A DNA stretch of 64,000 bases from Pseudomonadota bacterium (lineage in GTDB: Bacteria; Pseudomonadota; Gammaproteobacteria; Xanthomonadales; Rhodanobacteraceae), in NCBI GenBank assembly GCA_018240505.1, contig JAFEFQ010000236.1, positions 28,646 through 92,645 of the forward strand. Direction: 5' to 3'. The notes beneath the pieces are model-generated. The model was not told the DNA's origin. It made no database searches and worked only from the letters and a program-made list of their open reading frames with translations. The translations under genes and the position numbers were made by a program. This document shows positions 35,455-44,802 of the stretch, piece after piece; the stretch's first letter is position 1, and the number at the start of each line of letters is the position of its first letter.

Positions 35455-36765
35455 GTGAATGCCACCAAGACCGCCGTCATCGGCGCCGGCCCGATGGGCC
35501 TGATCTGCGCGCTCGACCTGCTCAAGGCCGGGCACGAGGTCGACATCCACGAACGCGACGACCGCATCGGCGGCATGTCGGCGCACTTCGATTTCGACGG
35601 CCTCGCGATCGAGCGCTACTACCACTTCATCTGCAAGACCGACCAGCCGCTGTTCGACCTGCTCGCCGAACTCGGCCTGTCCGACAAGCTGCGCTGGACC
35701 GACACGAAGATGGGCTTCTACTGGAACGGGCGGCTGTACAAATGGGGCACGCCGCAGGCGTTGCTCGGCTTTCCCGGTTTGAGTCTCGCCGAGAAATTCC
35801 GCTATGCGCTGCAGGTGATGAAGACCAAGAGCGTCCGCGATTGGAGCGCGCTCGACAAAATCGGCGCACTGCCGTGGCTGAAATCCTGGCTCGGCGAGCG
35901 CGCGTACAAGGTGTTGTGGGAGCGGCTGTTCCATCTCAAGTTCTACGAACTGAGCGACCAGCTTTCCGCCGCCTGGCTCGGCACGCGGATCAAGCGCGTC
36001 GCGCTGTCGCGGCGCGATCTGTTCCACGAATCGCTGGGCTACCTCGACGGCGGCTCGGTCACCCTGCTCGACACGTTGCGCGAACGCATCGAAGCGCTCG
36101 GCGGCCGCATCCATCTGCGCTCGGGCGTGGACCGGGTCACGACCGATGGCGCGGGCAAGGTGCGCGGCATCGTCGTCGCCGGAACGGAACGCGCGGTCGA
36201 CAACGTGGTCAGCACGGCGCCGATCCAGTACGTGCCCGCGCTCGTGCCGGACCTGCCCGATGCGTTCGCCGCGCGCATCCGTGCGATCCGGAACATTCCG
36301 GTTGCCTGCGTCATCCTGAAATTGAAGCGGCCGCTCAGCGAGAACTTCTGGATGAACATCTGCGACGAAAGCATCGAGATTCCGGGCGTCATCGAATACT
36401 CCAATCTCAACGCGCTTGGTAAAAGCAGGGGCGCCGGTCCGGCCATCGTCTACGCGCCGTTCTACATGCCGAAGACGCATCCGAAATACGCGCGCGACAA
36501 CCAGGCCTTCATCGACGAGACGATCGGATATCTGGCCAGGCTCAACCCGCAATTCCAGCCGGGCTGGGTGCTGGCCGCACACTGCCACCGCTACGACTTC
36601 GCGCAGACGATCTGTCCGCCCGGCTTCACGGCGATGCTGCCACCGATGAAGACTCCGGTTGCGGGCTTCTACATGGCCGACACCTCGTACTACTACCCTG
36701 AAGACCGCTCGATCTGCGAGAGCGTGAAAACCGGGCGCGAACTGGCACGTGCGGTGCTGGGCTGA
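35455..36765 (+). CDS. FAD-dependent amine-oxidase/protoporphyrinogen-oxidase-like oxidoreductase
   Basis: The 436-residue protein begins at GTG with AVIGAGPMGLICALDLLKAGHEVDIHE, a dinucleotide-binding beta-alpha-beta unit, and GGMSAHFDFDGLAIERYYH, typical of the phytoene-desaturase/UDP-galactopyranose-mutase-like group found in polysaccharide clusters. The C-terminal FYMADTSYYYPEDRSICESVKTG closes the FAD site. Redox or ring-contraction chemistry on a sugar is possible, but the substrate is unknown. It sits between the epimerase and GtrA genes with gaps of 16 and 7 bp, so one operon is likely. Confidence 0.82.
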   Translation: MNATKTAVIGAGPMGLICALDLLKAGHEVDIHERDDRIGGMSAHFDFDGLAIERYYHFICKTDQPLFDLLAELGLSDKLRWTDTKMGFYWNGRLYKWGTPQALLGFPGLSLAEKFRYALQVMKTKSVRDWSALDKIGALPWLKSWLGERAYKVLWERLFHLKFYELSDQLSAAWLGTRIKRVALSRRDLFHESLGYLDGGSVTLLDTLRERIEALGGRIHLRSGVDRVTTDGAGKVRGIVVAGTERAVDNVVSTAPIQYVPALVPDLPDAFAARIRAIRNIPVACVILKLKRPLSENFWMNICDESIEIPGVIEYSNLNALGKSRGAGPAIVYAPFYMPKTHPKYARDNQAFIDETIGYLARLNPQFQPGWVLAAHCHRYDFAQTICPPGFTAMLPPMKTPVAGFYMADTSYYYPEDRSICESVKTGRELARAVLG

Positions 36766-36772
36766 GATCGAC

Positions 36773-37291
36773 ATGAATCGCATCGATGAAGGCAATGGCG
36801 GCGGCGCGGCCTGGTTGCGGGAATCCCGCAGATTCCTGCGGTTCCTCGCCGCAGGCGGCTTGGCCGCGGTCGCCAACTTCGGCTCGCGCATCGTCCTGAG
36901 TCAATGGCTGGCGTTCGCCCCGGCGGTGATTCTGGCCTACCTGGTCGGATTGGCGACCGCTTTCGCGTTGTTCCGCGGCTTCATCTTCACCCGCCCGCAC
37001 AGGCCGCTGCGTCAGCAGCTATTCTGGTTCGTGGTCGTAAACCTCGTCGCGATGCTGCAGACGGTGCTGATCAGCCTGTTGCTGGCGGATGTGATTCTGC
37101 CGCACCTGCATGTTGTCTGGCATGCCCGGGAAATCGCGCACGCGGGCGGCATCGTCGCGCCGGTCTTCACCAGCTATTTCGGGCACAAGTGGCTGTCGTT
37201 CTCGACCCTGCAAGGCAACAACGGACACGATCGAGGCATCAGCGGCGCCGACTCCAGCGTATCGGCGGCGGACCGCCATCAGCCGCCATGA
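36773..37291 (+). CDS. GtrA family flippase-like membrane protein
   Basis: The 172-residue protein has four helices with the GtrA pattern RFLAAGGLAAVANFGSRIVL, VILAYLVGLATAFALFRGFIF, QQLFWFVVVNLVAMLQTVLI and APVFTSYFGHKWLSF. GtrA proteins move polyprenyl-phosphate sugars across the inner membrane, and mycobacterial Rv3789 (also GtrA-like) is tied to decaprenyl-phospho-arabinose. That matches the upstream DprE-like genes. The 30-residue C-terminal tail is polar. The stop is 9 bp from that of the convergent membrane protein. Confidence 0.88.
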   Translation: MNRIDEGNGGGAAWLRESRRFLRFLAAGGLAAVANFGSRIVLSQWLAFAPAVILAYLVGLATAFALFRGFIFTRPHRPLRQQLFWFVVVNLVAMLQTVLISLLLADVILPHLHVVWHAREIAHAGGIVAPVFTSYFGHKWLSFSTLQGNNGHDRGISGADSSVSAADRHQPP

Positions 37292-37300
37292 TGGTCTAGT

Positions 37301-39433
37301 CTAGCGGCTCGACCCGTCTGGAGTCAGGCTGAAGGAGACCAGCCTCAACGAAAGACCGTAGTAGTTCGGTTCGGTCGGCGCATTGAATTCGATTGCATTG
37401 CCGACCTTGCGCAGAATCCCCGCATCGACTCGCCCCTCGCATTCGCGGAATGAAGTCCAGCGGCAGTCAATTGCCGAATCGTTCAGCGTGATGCGCACGG
37501 CGTCGTGCACTCTGTCGCTTGCGAACATCGCGAATCGGACGTGCAGGCGGTAGCTCTCGGCGGACGGATCGAGATCGAAATAGAGACCGGCTTTCGTTCC
37601 CGTCTGCCATGCCGATGTCACGTGTTTGAACAGCGTGGTTGCCTCCCACTCGGTTTCGCGCCAACCGTAGCCGCGAGCAGGCAGGTCCATGCTCCACCAA
37701 CGGCCGAAGCTGGCGAAATAGGCGTGCCCGGCGCCGGTCGCTCCGAAAATTGCTTCGCGATGGTCCCACGCCGGCGGCGCCAGTACGTTCCGGTATCGCA
37801 GCGCGAGCTTGTCGCTGCCCGACTGCAGTTCCTTGCGGTATGCGTCGAGCCGCGGATCGCCGGCGATCCTCCCGTCCGCACCGATCCTGATGACGATGGC
37901 GCTGTCTTTCGCGACCCGCTTGCCGCTGGCCTCCGTCGGCTCTTCGGCGGTGTGGAACACCCACTCCGTCTGCGTTTCGCTGCAGGTGCCCCTTTGCGGC
38001 AGCAGGTTCACATTCTGCCAAACCCATTCCATGCTCGGAGCGCGGCAGATCTCGATGCCGTTCAACCGGTGCTGGTAGAAATACTCGAGCGCGAGCCGCA
38101 GGTTGATCGGCAGGAATACCCACGTCTGGCCGAGATAATTGCTGCCGTCGACCACGACCAGCGTCTTGCCGCCGACGTCGCCATCGAAGTTCCGGACGAT
38201 TTCGCGCAGCAGGCTTCTCTGCACGTCCGCAATGCGCGAATAGTGGTCGAACTGGAGCAGTTGCGCGCCGAGGCCGAGAAACAGCAGGGCAACGGCGCAC
38301 GAAGCGGCGAGCAGCCGCGAGACGAACGCCATCCCGAGCAGCACCGCCGTCCACAGCAGAACGGCGCCGAACGAGGCGAACAGATAGGTGCGCTGGCTGA
38401 TCGCCATGTGTGCCGGCGAAAGCAGGTAGGGCAGATAACCGGCGGCGCTCAACGCCAACCCGCTGCCGGCGAGGCGTACCAGTGCGAGCATGCGGGAGCG
38501 GTGCGACGGCGCGTCCACCAGGGCCGACTTGCGGCTGCCCGCCCAGACGGCGCCCGCAAGGACCAGCGCGGCGACAACCGGGTAGGCGAGCGAGCGGTAT
38601 TCGCTGGCGACCATCTGCGCCGCATCGAGCCAGCCGCCGAGGGTCGCGCGGTTCAGGCCGACCGTGAACAGCTGCGGCAGCGTCTGCGTAAGCAGGGAGC
38701 CGGGACTGCGGCCGCTCAGCAGGCTGGCCTGGTAGCTGACCACCCTGCCCGACATCCAGACCGCATACACCAGGTACGCCGCGGCTGCGGTGGTCCAGAT
38801 CCACAACAGCCCGATACGATCGCGCAGGCCCGACAGGAATCCGCGCAAGCCGTCACGCGAGAACACGACCAGGAACGGAATCGCGAAGCAGGTCAGCGCG
38901 GCCTCGTAGATCAATACCGCCAGCAGGCCCGTCGCCGCCGCGACGACGGCGACGGCGGGCCGCCGCCGATCCCAGGCGTACACATAGATCGAACAGGCGA
39001 GCAGGGCCAGCGAAAGCGACCAGTTGATGTGCAGGGCGCGGAACGCCAGCTGCATCGTGTCTGCCGGATAGAGCACGATCAGCACGGCCGCGACCAGGGC
39101 GGCGGCAAACGATCCGGTCGCCCGGTACGCGAGCTGGCCGGATGCGCAGCCCTTGACCACGAGCGCGAGCATCAGCAGCAGGTGCCAGGAAACGAACGAA
39201 TCGGGCCCGAGCAGGTACGCGACCGCGAACGGAGAACGACCCAACGGCCGCAGCACATCGGCCGTGGGATGGACGATGTCGGCGAAGAAAACCGGACCAT
39301 CCACGGTGGAATTGCCCAGTTCCTGCCATTCCTCGATCAACCCGGTCGTGCCGAAACCGAACGGAAGCCAGATCGCGAGGACGCAGACGAGAACGACGGC
39401 GAGGAAGACCCAGGTACGCTGGCGCGCGCTCAT
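37301..39433 (-). CDS. Multispanning membrane protein, GT-C-like, with C-terminal soluble domain
   Basis: The 710-residue protein has about 10-11 helices in the first 400 residues and a roughly 300-residue C-terminal soluble, beta-rich domain. The first periplasmic loop contains LIEEWQELGN, an acidic motif such as GT-C glycosyltransferases use for catalysis, followed by VHPTADVLRPLGRSPF. No specific family is recognised. As the last gene of the O-chain operon, next to a GtrA gene and DprE-like genes, it is a candidate for the enzyme that transfers a polyprenyl-phosphate-linked pentose onto the glycan in the periplasm (inference). Its start overlaps the acyltransferase stop by 4 nt. Confidence 0.7.
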   Translation of the reverse strand: MSARQRTWVFLAVVLVCVLAIWLPFGFGTTGLIEEWQELGNSTVDGPVFFADIVHPTADVLRPLGRSPFAVAYLLGPDSFVSWHLLLMLALVVKGCASGQLAYRATGSFAAALVAAVLIVLYPADTMQLAFRALHINWSLSLALLACSIYVYAWDRRRPAVAVVAAATGLLAVLIYEAALTCFAIPFLVVFSRDGLRGFLSGLRDRIGLLWIWTTAAAAYLVYAVWMSGRVVSYQASLLSGRSPGSLLTQTLPQLFTVGLNRATLGGWLDAAQMVASEYRSLAYPVVAALVLAGAVWAGSRKSALVDAPSHRSRMLALVRLAGSGLALSAAGYLPYLLSPAHMAISQRTYLFASFGAVLLWTAVLLGMAFVSRLLAASCAVALLFLGLGAQLLQFDHYSRIADVQRSLLREIVRNFDGDVGGKTLVVVDGSNYLGQTWVFLPINLRLALEYFYQHRLNGIEICRAPSMEWVWQNVNLLPQRGTCSETQTEWVFHTAEEPTEASGKRVAKDSAIVIRIGADGRIAGDPRLDAYRKELQSGSDKLALRYRNVLAPPAWDHREAIFGATGAGHAYFASFGRWWSMDLPARGYGWRETEWEATTLFKHVTSAWQTGTKAGLYFDLDPSAESYRLHVRFAMFASDRVHDAVRITLNDSAIDCRWTSFRECEGRVDAGILRKVGNAIEFNAPTEPNYYGLSLRLVSFSLTPDGSSR

Positions 39434-40062
39434 GGCTGTGCGCTCCGCAACACCCGCGCCGGCACACCCGCATATACGCCCGCCACGGTGATCGGACGAA
39501 CGACGACGGCGCCGGCGCCGACGGTGACGCCATCGCACACGTCGACGCCGTCGACGACGACGGCGCCTGCGCCGACCATGCACAGCGCGCCGATGCGGCT
39601 GCGGCCCGCGATCGACGCATTCACCGAAACGTGGGTGTAGTCGCCGATCGTGCATTCGTGCTCGACGAGCGCACCGGTGTTGAGGATGCAGCCTTCGCCG
39701 ATCACGGCGTCGGGACCGACATGGGCCGAGCGTGCGACCAGCGTCCCGGCGCCGATGCGGCTGCCCAGGCCCAGCGTGGCGTTCGGCGCGACCAGCGTGG
39801 CGATCGGCAGCCTGGCCTCGCGGAATCCCGCGACATGGCGGCGACGCGTGTCGCCATTGCCCGACGCGCTGAAGACGGCCCAGCCCTGCGGCAACGGTCC
39901 GCTCCATTCCCTGCGCACCTCGAATCCGTGAAGCGACTCGCCAGGCCGCGCATTCGCGTCGACGAACAGCAGTTGCGCGATGCCGGCGGCCAGCGCGATG
40001 TCGGCGACGCTGCGGGCGTGGCCGCCGAAGCCGTGGATCAGCAATCCGGACGGAACATTCAT
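39430..40062 (-). CDS. NeuD/PglD/PerB-like sugar O/N-acyltransferase
   Basis: The 210-residue protein has an N-terminal Rossmann-like PglD domain (LLIHGFGGHARSVADIALAAG) and a C-terminal left-handed beta-helix with hexapeptide repeats (IGAGTLVARSAHVGPDAVIG, IGDYTHVSVNASIAG, VTVGAGAVVV). Catalytic His in ALVEHECTIGDYTHV is conserved. In perosamine clusters this family (PerB) N-acetylates GDP-perosamine with acetyl-CoA, which fits the gmd and aminotransferase genes of the same operon. The start overlaps the glycosyltransferase stop by 4 nt (ATGA). Confidence 0.87.
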   Translation of the reverse strand: MNVPSGLLIHGFGGHARSVADIALAAGIAQLLFVDANARPGESLHGFEVRREWSGPLPQGWAVFSASGNGDTRRRHVAGFREARLPIATLVAPNATLGLGSRIGAGTLVARSAHVGPDAVIGEGCILNTGALVEHECTIGDYTHVSVNASIAGRSRIGALCMVGAGAVVVDGVDVCDGVTVGAGAVVVRPITVAGVYAGVPARVLRSAQP

Positions 40063-41771
40063 GCCGCGCGCCCGTTCTGCAAGCCGTCCGCGCCCGCGAT
40101 GCGTTCGAGCACGTCGATGTGCTCGCCGACCACGTCGCTCCAGGTGCGACGGGCGAGCACCGAGTAGGTCGCGGACTGCAGCCGCAGCAATTCCTCGCGA
40201 TGCCCGATCGCCCACTCGATATGCCGCGCCATGGCGCGCCAGTCGTAGGCATCGAACAGCGTCGCCTGCCGCAACTCGGGATCGGTCAACACTTCTTCGC
40301 TTACCGGGATATCCGCCATCACGACCGGCGTGCCTACCGACAACGCCTCGGTGAACGTGAACGGACAGCCGCCCTCGCTGAGGCTGGGATTGATCGCCAG
40401 ATCCGCCAGCTTGTAACAGGCGGCGAGTTCCTGCACCGGCAATTTGTACAGGCAGAGGACATCGTTCTGCAGGGAAAATTTCTCGATGAGTTCGCGCACC
40501 GGCTGGAATTCCTGCGGGCTTCCGGTCAACAGCAGTTTGTGCCCGATGTGCCGCTTCCGGAGCAGGTGCTCGTAGGCGGTGATCAGCGTGGTCAGGTTCT
40601 TGTTCGGGCGGAACTGGCTGGCATAGAACAGGTACTTGAACGAGGTATTGAGGAATTCGGCGGAATAGGCCGGAACCGTGGACCTCGCGAGCGCGCCACG
40701 GACCAGCGTCTTGCAGTAGTAGCGCTCGGTCGCCCCGCCATCCGCGATGTTCCTCGCGCTGACCCAACGGCTCAGGTCGCTGGGCGCGTGCAGGATCGTG
40801 GTGACGTCTTCTGCGCGGATCCCATAGCGCCCGACCAGTGTCCCGTACTTGATCGCGTCGCTGTAGGTCACGAATTTGCGGCCGCCGTAGATCGCCTTCT
40901 CCACGGCCTCGAACGTCTTCAGGTAGCGGCTGCCGCCGGTCTTCGCAAACGTCGCCGGAAACTCGGTGAGGACGACGTCGGGCACGCACATCAGCCGCGG
41001 CGCGCGGATCTTGTTGAATGCCGGCCAGAATGCCGAGGGACTGTACCAGGCGCGCACGTCGTGCATGCCGTTGATCAGGCGCAGCATCCGCTCGCTCTCC
41101 GCCTCCTCCATGTATTTGTACAGGCGCAGCACCCATTCGTTGTCCTTGGGCGCATGCAGCAGCGTACCGAAGCGCGATGCGGCGTACTTCAGGATGGCGA
41201 CATCCGCGCCGGTCGCACGCTTCACCGCTTCCTGCCGGACCAGGGCCGTCGCCGCACGCAGGCCGCGCCGGATGCCGATGACGGCCAGGCCCGCCAGGCC
41301 GACGATCAGCGCGATCGGGCCGAGGATGATCGCGAGCAGCAGAAGCAGCGCGAACAACACCGCCAATTCGAGGAAGACCGGCAGCAAGGCCGCGACCGAA
41401 TAGGCGATGCCGAGACGACGCTCGATGTGATTGACCCACCAGTTCAACCGCTGCGTCGCGGAAGAAACGATGCGGTACCAGAGGCTGCGGCTCTTCACGC
41501 GATTCTTGTAGCGCAGGTACGCCTCGTACCAGCGCAGGATCACCGGCTTGCCGGCAGGAGTCGTCAGCTCGAATCCACCGTCGACACCCTCGGTCTTGAA
41601 CAGCGCCTGCAGGCCCTCCCGCGCCCAGCTCGGGCAGACCAGGACGAAGTGCACGTCGCGCCGTTCCGCAGCCCCCTTGAGGAACGATGCGAGATGCCGA
41701 CCGAGTCCATCGTGGCGCAGATCGACCGTGGGCGGATACGCCAGGTACATGCCATATCGTTTCAAAGACAT
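40059..41771 (-). CDS. Family 4 glycosyltransferase with internal membrane segment
   Basis: The 570-residue protein has a GT4 (GT-B) C-terminal domain: FLYASQFRPNKNL-type (YLFYASQFRPNKNLTTLI), LLLTGSPQE and the donor-binding EX7E region PSLSEGGCPFTFTEALSVGTPVV. The N-terminal domain has DGLGRHLASFLKG. Unusually, residues about 122-170 insert a strongly hydrophobic hairpin (VFLELAVLFALLLLLAIILG) that is likely to hold it at the inner membrane. It adds a sugar to the lipid-linked O-chain from a nucleotide donor, perhaps GDP-perosamine. Its start overlaps the upstream gene by 10 nt. Confidence 0.85.
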   Translation of the reverse strand: MSLKRYGMYLAYPPTVDLRHDGLGRHLASFLKGAAERRDVHFVLVCPSWAREGLQALFKTEGVDGGFELTTPAGKPVILRWYEAYLRYKNRVKSRSLWYRIVSSATQRLNWWVNHIERRLGIAYSVAALLPVFLELAVLFALLLLLAIILGPIALIVGLAGLAVIGIRRGLRAATALVRQEAVKRATGADVAILKYAASRFGTLLHAPKDNEWVLRLYKYMEEAESERMLRLINGMHDVRAWYSPSAFWPAFNKIRAPRLMCVPDVVLTEFPATFAKTGGSRYLKTFEAVEKAIYGGRKFVTYSDAIKYGTLVGRYGIRAEDVTTILHAPSDLSRWVSARNIADGGATERYYCKTLVRGALARSTVPAYSAEFLNTSFKYLFYASQFRPNKNLTTLITAYEHLLRKRHIGHKLLLTGSPQEFQPVRELIEKFSLQNDVLCLYKLPVQELAACYKLADLAINPSLSEGGCPFTFTEALSVGTPVVMADIPVSEEVLTDPELRQATLFDAYDWRAMARHIEWAIGHREELLRLQSATYSVLARRTWSDVVGEHIDVLERIAGADGLQNGRAA

Positions 41772-44053
41772 TCGCGCACCACCTTCCAGTACTCACCGGC
41801 CAGTTCGCCGACAGCCTGTTTCGCGAGCACTTTCGCGGAAGGCAGAAGGTTTTTCCTTTCCTGCCAGGCCGATTCCATCGTCTTCAGCGCATTTGCCATG
41901 CTGCGCGGTCGCGTGGCGTCCATCCAGGCCAGATGCAGCGAGAACTGCGCGTCCATTTCGCGCATCGCCGGATAGTCGCTGCTCAGCGACGGCACGCCGG
42001 CCGCCGCGGCCTCGACCACGCTGAAGCTGCCGTTGTCCAGGCTCCCTGCATGCCAGAGGAATGCGGCACCCGCAAGCGTTTTCCGGTAGCTGCCTTCACC
42101 GAGTTCGCCGAGCCAGCGCACGCGCTTCTTCAGCGCCTTGCTGGCCCTGAACAGGTCCGCGCTTTTTTGCAGGTGCGCCGGCGGCTCCTTCATCAGGTTG
42201 GCCGTGTTGACGCCGGTGACGACGCAGCGGAGCTGCCCGTCCAGTTCCTCGTAGTAGATCCTCAACGCTTCGATCGCGCGCTCGTGGTTCTTGTGCGGCG
42301 CCGCGTTCGTCGTCCACAGGAAATAGTCCCTGGCGGAATCCGCGGACGCCGACGTGGATCCGGACCAGGTCGGTGCCAGCATCGGCAGCCTGAACAGCCG
42401 CTCCTCCGGCACGCCGGCATACTGCAACGCGTCGCGCCAGGTGAACTCGGTCGTCACCATCACGCCCGCGGCGCGGCGCGCAACCGCGAGGAACGTATGG
42501 TCCGCGCCAGGCTGCATGATCGGAACGTAGCGTTGCAGGTAGTCGTACACGATCAGCATGTATGGGCGCAGCGGCAGCAGGGGCATCGAGAGCCGGTCGG
42601 AAACGACGATCCACGCATCGCAATCCATCAGGTCGGCAATGCCGTCGTCCGGGACAATGTAGTGCAACGATGCCGGCTCCCAGCCTTCGTGGCCGGCGAA
42701 GCGCATGGCGCGGGTCGCCTCGACTCCGTCCAGGGTTCTCCAGTTGAAGGGGCGGCGGACGATTTCCTCCGGCAGGTCGTCGAATTCCTCTTCCGGATAC
42801 AGGCCGCGGTCGTCGAGATGCAGCAGGACCACATCCGCATCCTCCCCGAATTGACGGCTGCCTGCGTGGATCGCCTGTGCCAGCAGCTTGGCGCCGCGCA
42901 GGCTGCCGCCGCGATAGCCGACCGGAACGATGATCGCGACACGCTTTTTCCGGAGCACGGCAACCGGCTCGCTGCGGCGGGTCGCATCCAGATCCTCGAC
43001 GACCAGGCGCATGTTCCTGCGCCATTCCTCCACGCAGCGATCCGCGCGCATCGGTTCGAGCAACGCGACCTGGCTCTTGCAGATGCTGCTGATCAGGCCG
43101 CGGTCACCGTCGAGGATGCGGCGGATCTTGTGCCGCGCTTCCTCGATGGTCTTGCAGCGCCCCGGCAGCGTCTTTCCGCCGAGCCGGTCGAGCAGGCCGC
43201 CGCCCATGTACACCAGGGGCATGCCCGCGCGGATGGCCTCGAACGGGTGGTAGTGGATGTGGTTGGGCTCGGTCGAGTGGTAGAACATGAGCCCGAACTC
43301 GCGCATGTTGCGCTCGTGCGTTTCCTGCGGCACGAAGCCGAGCACTTCGGGATAACCGGGATCGATCGCCTGCATGCCACCGATCGCGTACGGAAAATCG
43401 CCGAACGATTTCTTGAATTCGTCGTACACGTTGGCGTAGTACGGGTTGGTCGCGATATTCGGGCAGACGAAGAAAATCTTCTTGTCGCTGCCGGTCCAGC
43501 GGTCGTCGACCTCGGTATTGGTCAAGCCGAGCGGCAGATACAACTGCCGGCGCGAGAGATACTCCGGCTCGACCTCGTGCAGATGCGGGTACGCTTCGGC
43601 GAACCAGAGCCGGCGCCCCATCGACTTCGCCTTGCAGGTTCCTTCGTTTGGCGATATCAGCCTGAGAATGCTGTCGTAGGTGACGCCCTGCGCGACGCCG
43701 TAGGTGCGCCACAACGCCGCGCCCTTGAAGTTGTTCGCGATGCTCGTGAGTATTTCGGGTTTGTAGAAGATGAAGAAAAGGACGTCGAAATGCCGGTTCG
43801 CGATGTCCCACGCCTGCCGCGAGGGCGAGCGATACCAGTCCTGCTCGTTGAGGATGGCCAGATCCTCGGCCGGAATGGTCAGGTTCGCATCCTCCTCCCA
43901 CGAGACGGAGGCGGAGCGGAACTCGATGTCCGCCACGTATTTCTTCGGCAGGAATATCTCTTCGATGCCGATCCGCTTGAGCATCGGCACTTCGAACTTT
44001 CTCGCCGAAGTGTGGTTCAGCAGCCACATCACGCGCAGGGGTTTGCCGCTCAT
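41762..44053 (-). CDS. Two-domain glycosyltransferase (tandem GT-B modules)
   Basis: The 763-residue protein has two halves. The first (about 1-360) is a CgeB/GT1-like module with IHYHPFEAIRAGMPLVYMGGG. The second (about 370-763) is GT4-like, with FLWTTNAAPHKNHERAIEAL, LRCVVTGVN and GSLDNGSFSVVEAAAAGVPSL, the EX7E-type donor site. Bifunctional glycosyltransferases of this size often polymerise O-chains of two alternating linkages. The ATG at 44053 shares one base with the wzt stop (TGATG), evidence of coupling; a longer reading to 44092 lies inside wzt. Acts at the cytoplasmic face of the inner membrane. Confidence 0.83.
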   Translation of the reverse strand: MSGKPLRVMWLLNHTSARKFEVPMLKRIGIEEIFLPKKYVADIEFRSASVSWEEDANLTIPAEDLAILNEQDWYRSPSRQAWDIANRHFDVLFFIFYKPEILTSIANNFKGAALWRTYGVAQGVTYDSILRLISPNEGTCKAKSMGRRLWFAEAYPHLHEVEPEYLSRRQLYLPLGLTNTEVDDRWTGSDKKIFFVCPNIATNPYYANVYDEFKKSFGDFPYAIGGMQAIDPGYPEVLGFVPQETHERNMREFGLMFYHSTEPNHIHYHPFEAIRAGMPLVYMGGGLLDRLGGKTLPGRCKTIEEARHKIRRILDGDRGLISSICKSQVALLEPMRADRCVEEWRRNMRLVVEDLDATRRSEPVAVLRKKRVAIIVPVGYRGGSLRGAKLLAQAIHAGSRQFGEDADVVLLHLDDRGLYPEEEFDDLPEEIVRRPFNWRTLDGVEATRAMRFAGHEGWEPASLHYIVPDDGIADLMDCDAWIVVSDRLSMPLLPLRPYMLIVYDYLQRYVPIMQPGADHTFLAVARRAAGVMVTTEFTWRDALQYAGVPEERLFRLPMLAPTWSGSTSASADSARDYFLWTTNAAPHKNHERAIEALRIYYEELDGQLRCVVTGVNTANLMKEPPAHLQKSADLFRASKALKKRVRWLGELGEGSYRKTLAGAAFLWHAGSLDNGSFSVVEAAAAGVPSLSSDYPAMREMDAQFSLHLAWMDATRPRSMANALKTMESAWQERKNLLPSAKVLAKQAVGELAGEYWKVVRECL

Positions 44054-44802
44054 CACGCCAGTCCGTTCAATTGCTTGTACTCGCCGATGCACGCGTCCAT
44101 CGGGCCGTCGAAACGCAATTCTCCGTGGTGAAGCACGAGGCCACGCTCGCAGGTGGAACGCAAGGTCTCGAAGTCGTGCGAGGCGAGCAACAGCACCTCG
44201 GATTTTTCGATCAACTCACGGATGCGCCGTTTGGCCTTGACCATGAAGTTGGCATCGCCGGCTCCGATGACCTCGTCGAGCAGGAGCACGTCGCCACCGA
44301 CCGCCGTGGTGATCGCGAACGCCAGCCGCACGAGCATGCCTGCGGAATAGGTCTTGATCGGATAGTCGATGAACTCGCCGAGATCGGCGAACGCGACCAC
44401 CTCTGCCTCGATGCCGCGCATGAATTTCGGCGTCAGCCCGAGCAGCAGCCCGCGGTAGAGGATGTTCTCGCGCCCGGTCGCATCGGGCTCGAAGCCGAGG
44501 CTGAGGTCGAACATCGAACGCACCACGCCCCGCACCGCGCGCGTACCAGCGGAAATCGGGTACAGCCCGGCCACGACCTTGAGGAATGTGCTCTTGCCGG
44601 CGCCGTTGTGGCCGAGCAGGCCCACGCGCTCACCCGAGCGGATCTCGACGCTGACGTTTTTCAGCGCCTTGATGTCATGCACCTCGATCCGCCTCTGTTG
44701 CGGACGGAACAGGTTGGTCAGGGCGGTCTTCAGCGAGCGCTCCTTGAACGCGGTCGAAGCGTAGCTCAGATCGACGTTCCGCATCGAGATCAGATTGCTC
44801 AT
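44053..44802 (-). CDS. wzt: O-antigen/polysaccharide ABC exporter ATPase
   Basis: The 249-residue ATPase has Walker A GLLGHNGAGKSTFLKVV, signature region YSAGMLVRLAFAI (a YSSGM variant typical of Wzt/TagH), Walker B VLLLDEVIGAGD and the H-loop LLLASHDF. It drives export of lipid-linked polysaccharide with the Wzm permease. It stops about 180 residues before typical E. coli O9a Wzt because it lacks the C-terminal carbohydrate-binding domain, so chain termination is probably not coupled to recognition of a terminal cap. The start overlaps wzm by 4 nt. Confidence 0.93.
   Translation of the reverse strand: MSNLISMRNVDLSYASTAFKERSLKTALTNLFRPQQRRIEVHDIKALKNVSVEIRSGERVGLLGHNGAGKSTFLKVVAGLYPISAGTRAVRGVVRSMFDLSLGFEPDATGRENILYRGLLLGLTPKFMRGIEAEVVAFADLGEFIDYPIKTYSAGMLVRLAFAITTAVGGDVLLLDEVIGAGDANFMVKAKRRIRELIEKSEVLLLASHDFETLRSTCERGLVLHHGELRFDGPMDACIGEYKQLNGLA

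Noticed and set aside
37505..39640. Open frame of 711 codons on the plus strand opposite the GT-C-like membrane protein
   Set aside because: Antisense product has no hydrophobic or motif structure, whereas the minus strand has regular membrane helices and overlapping operon spacing.
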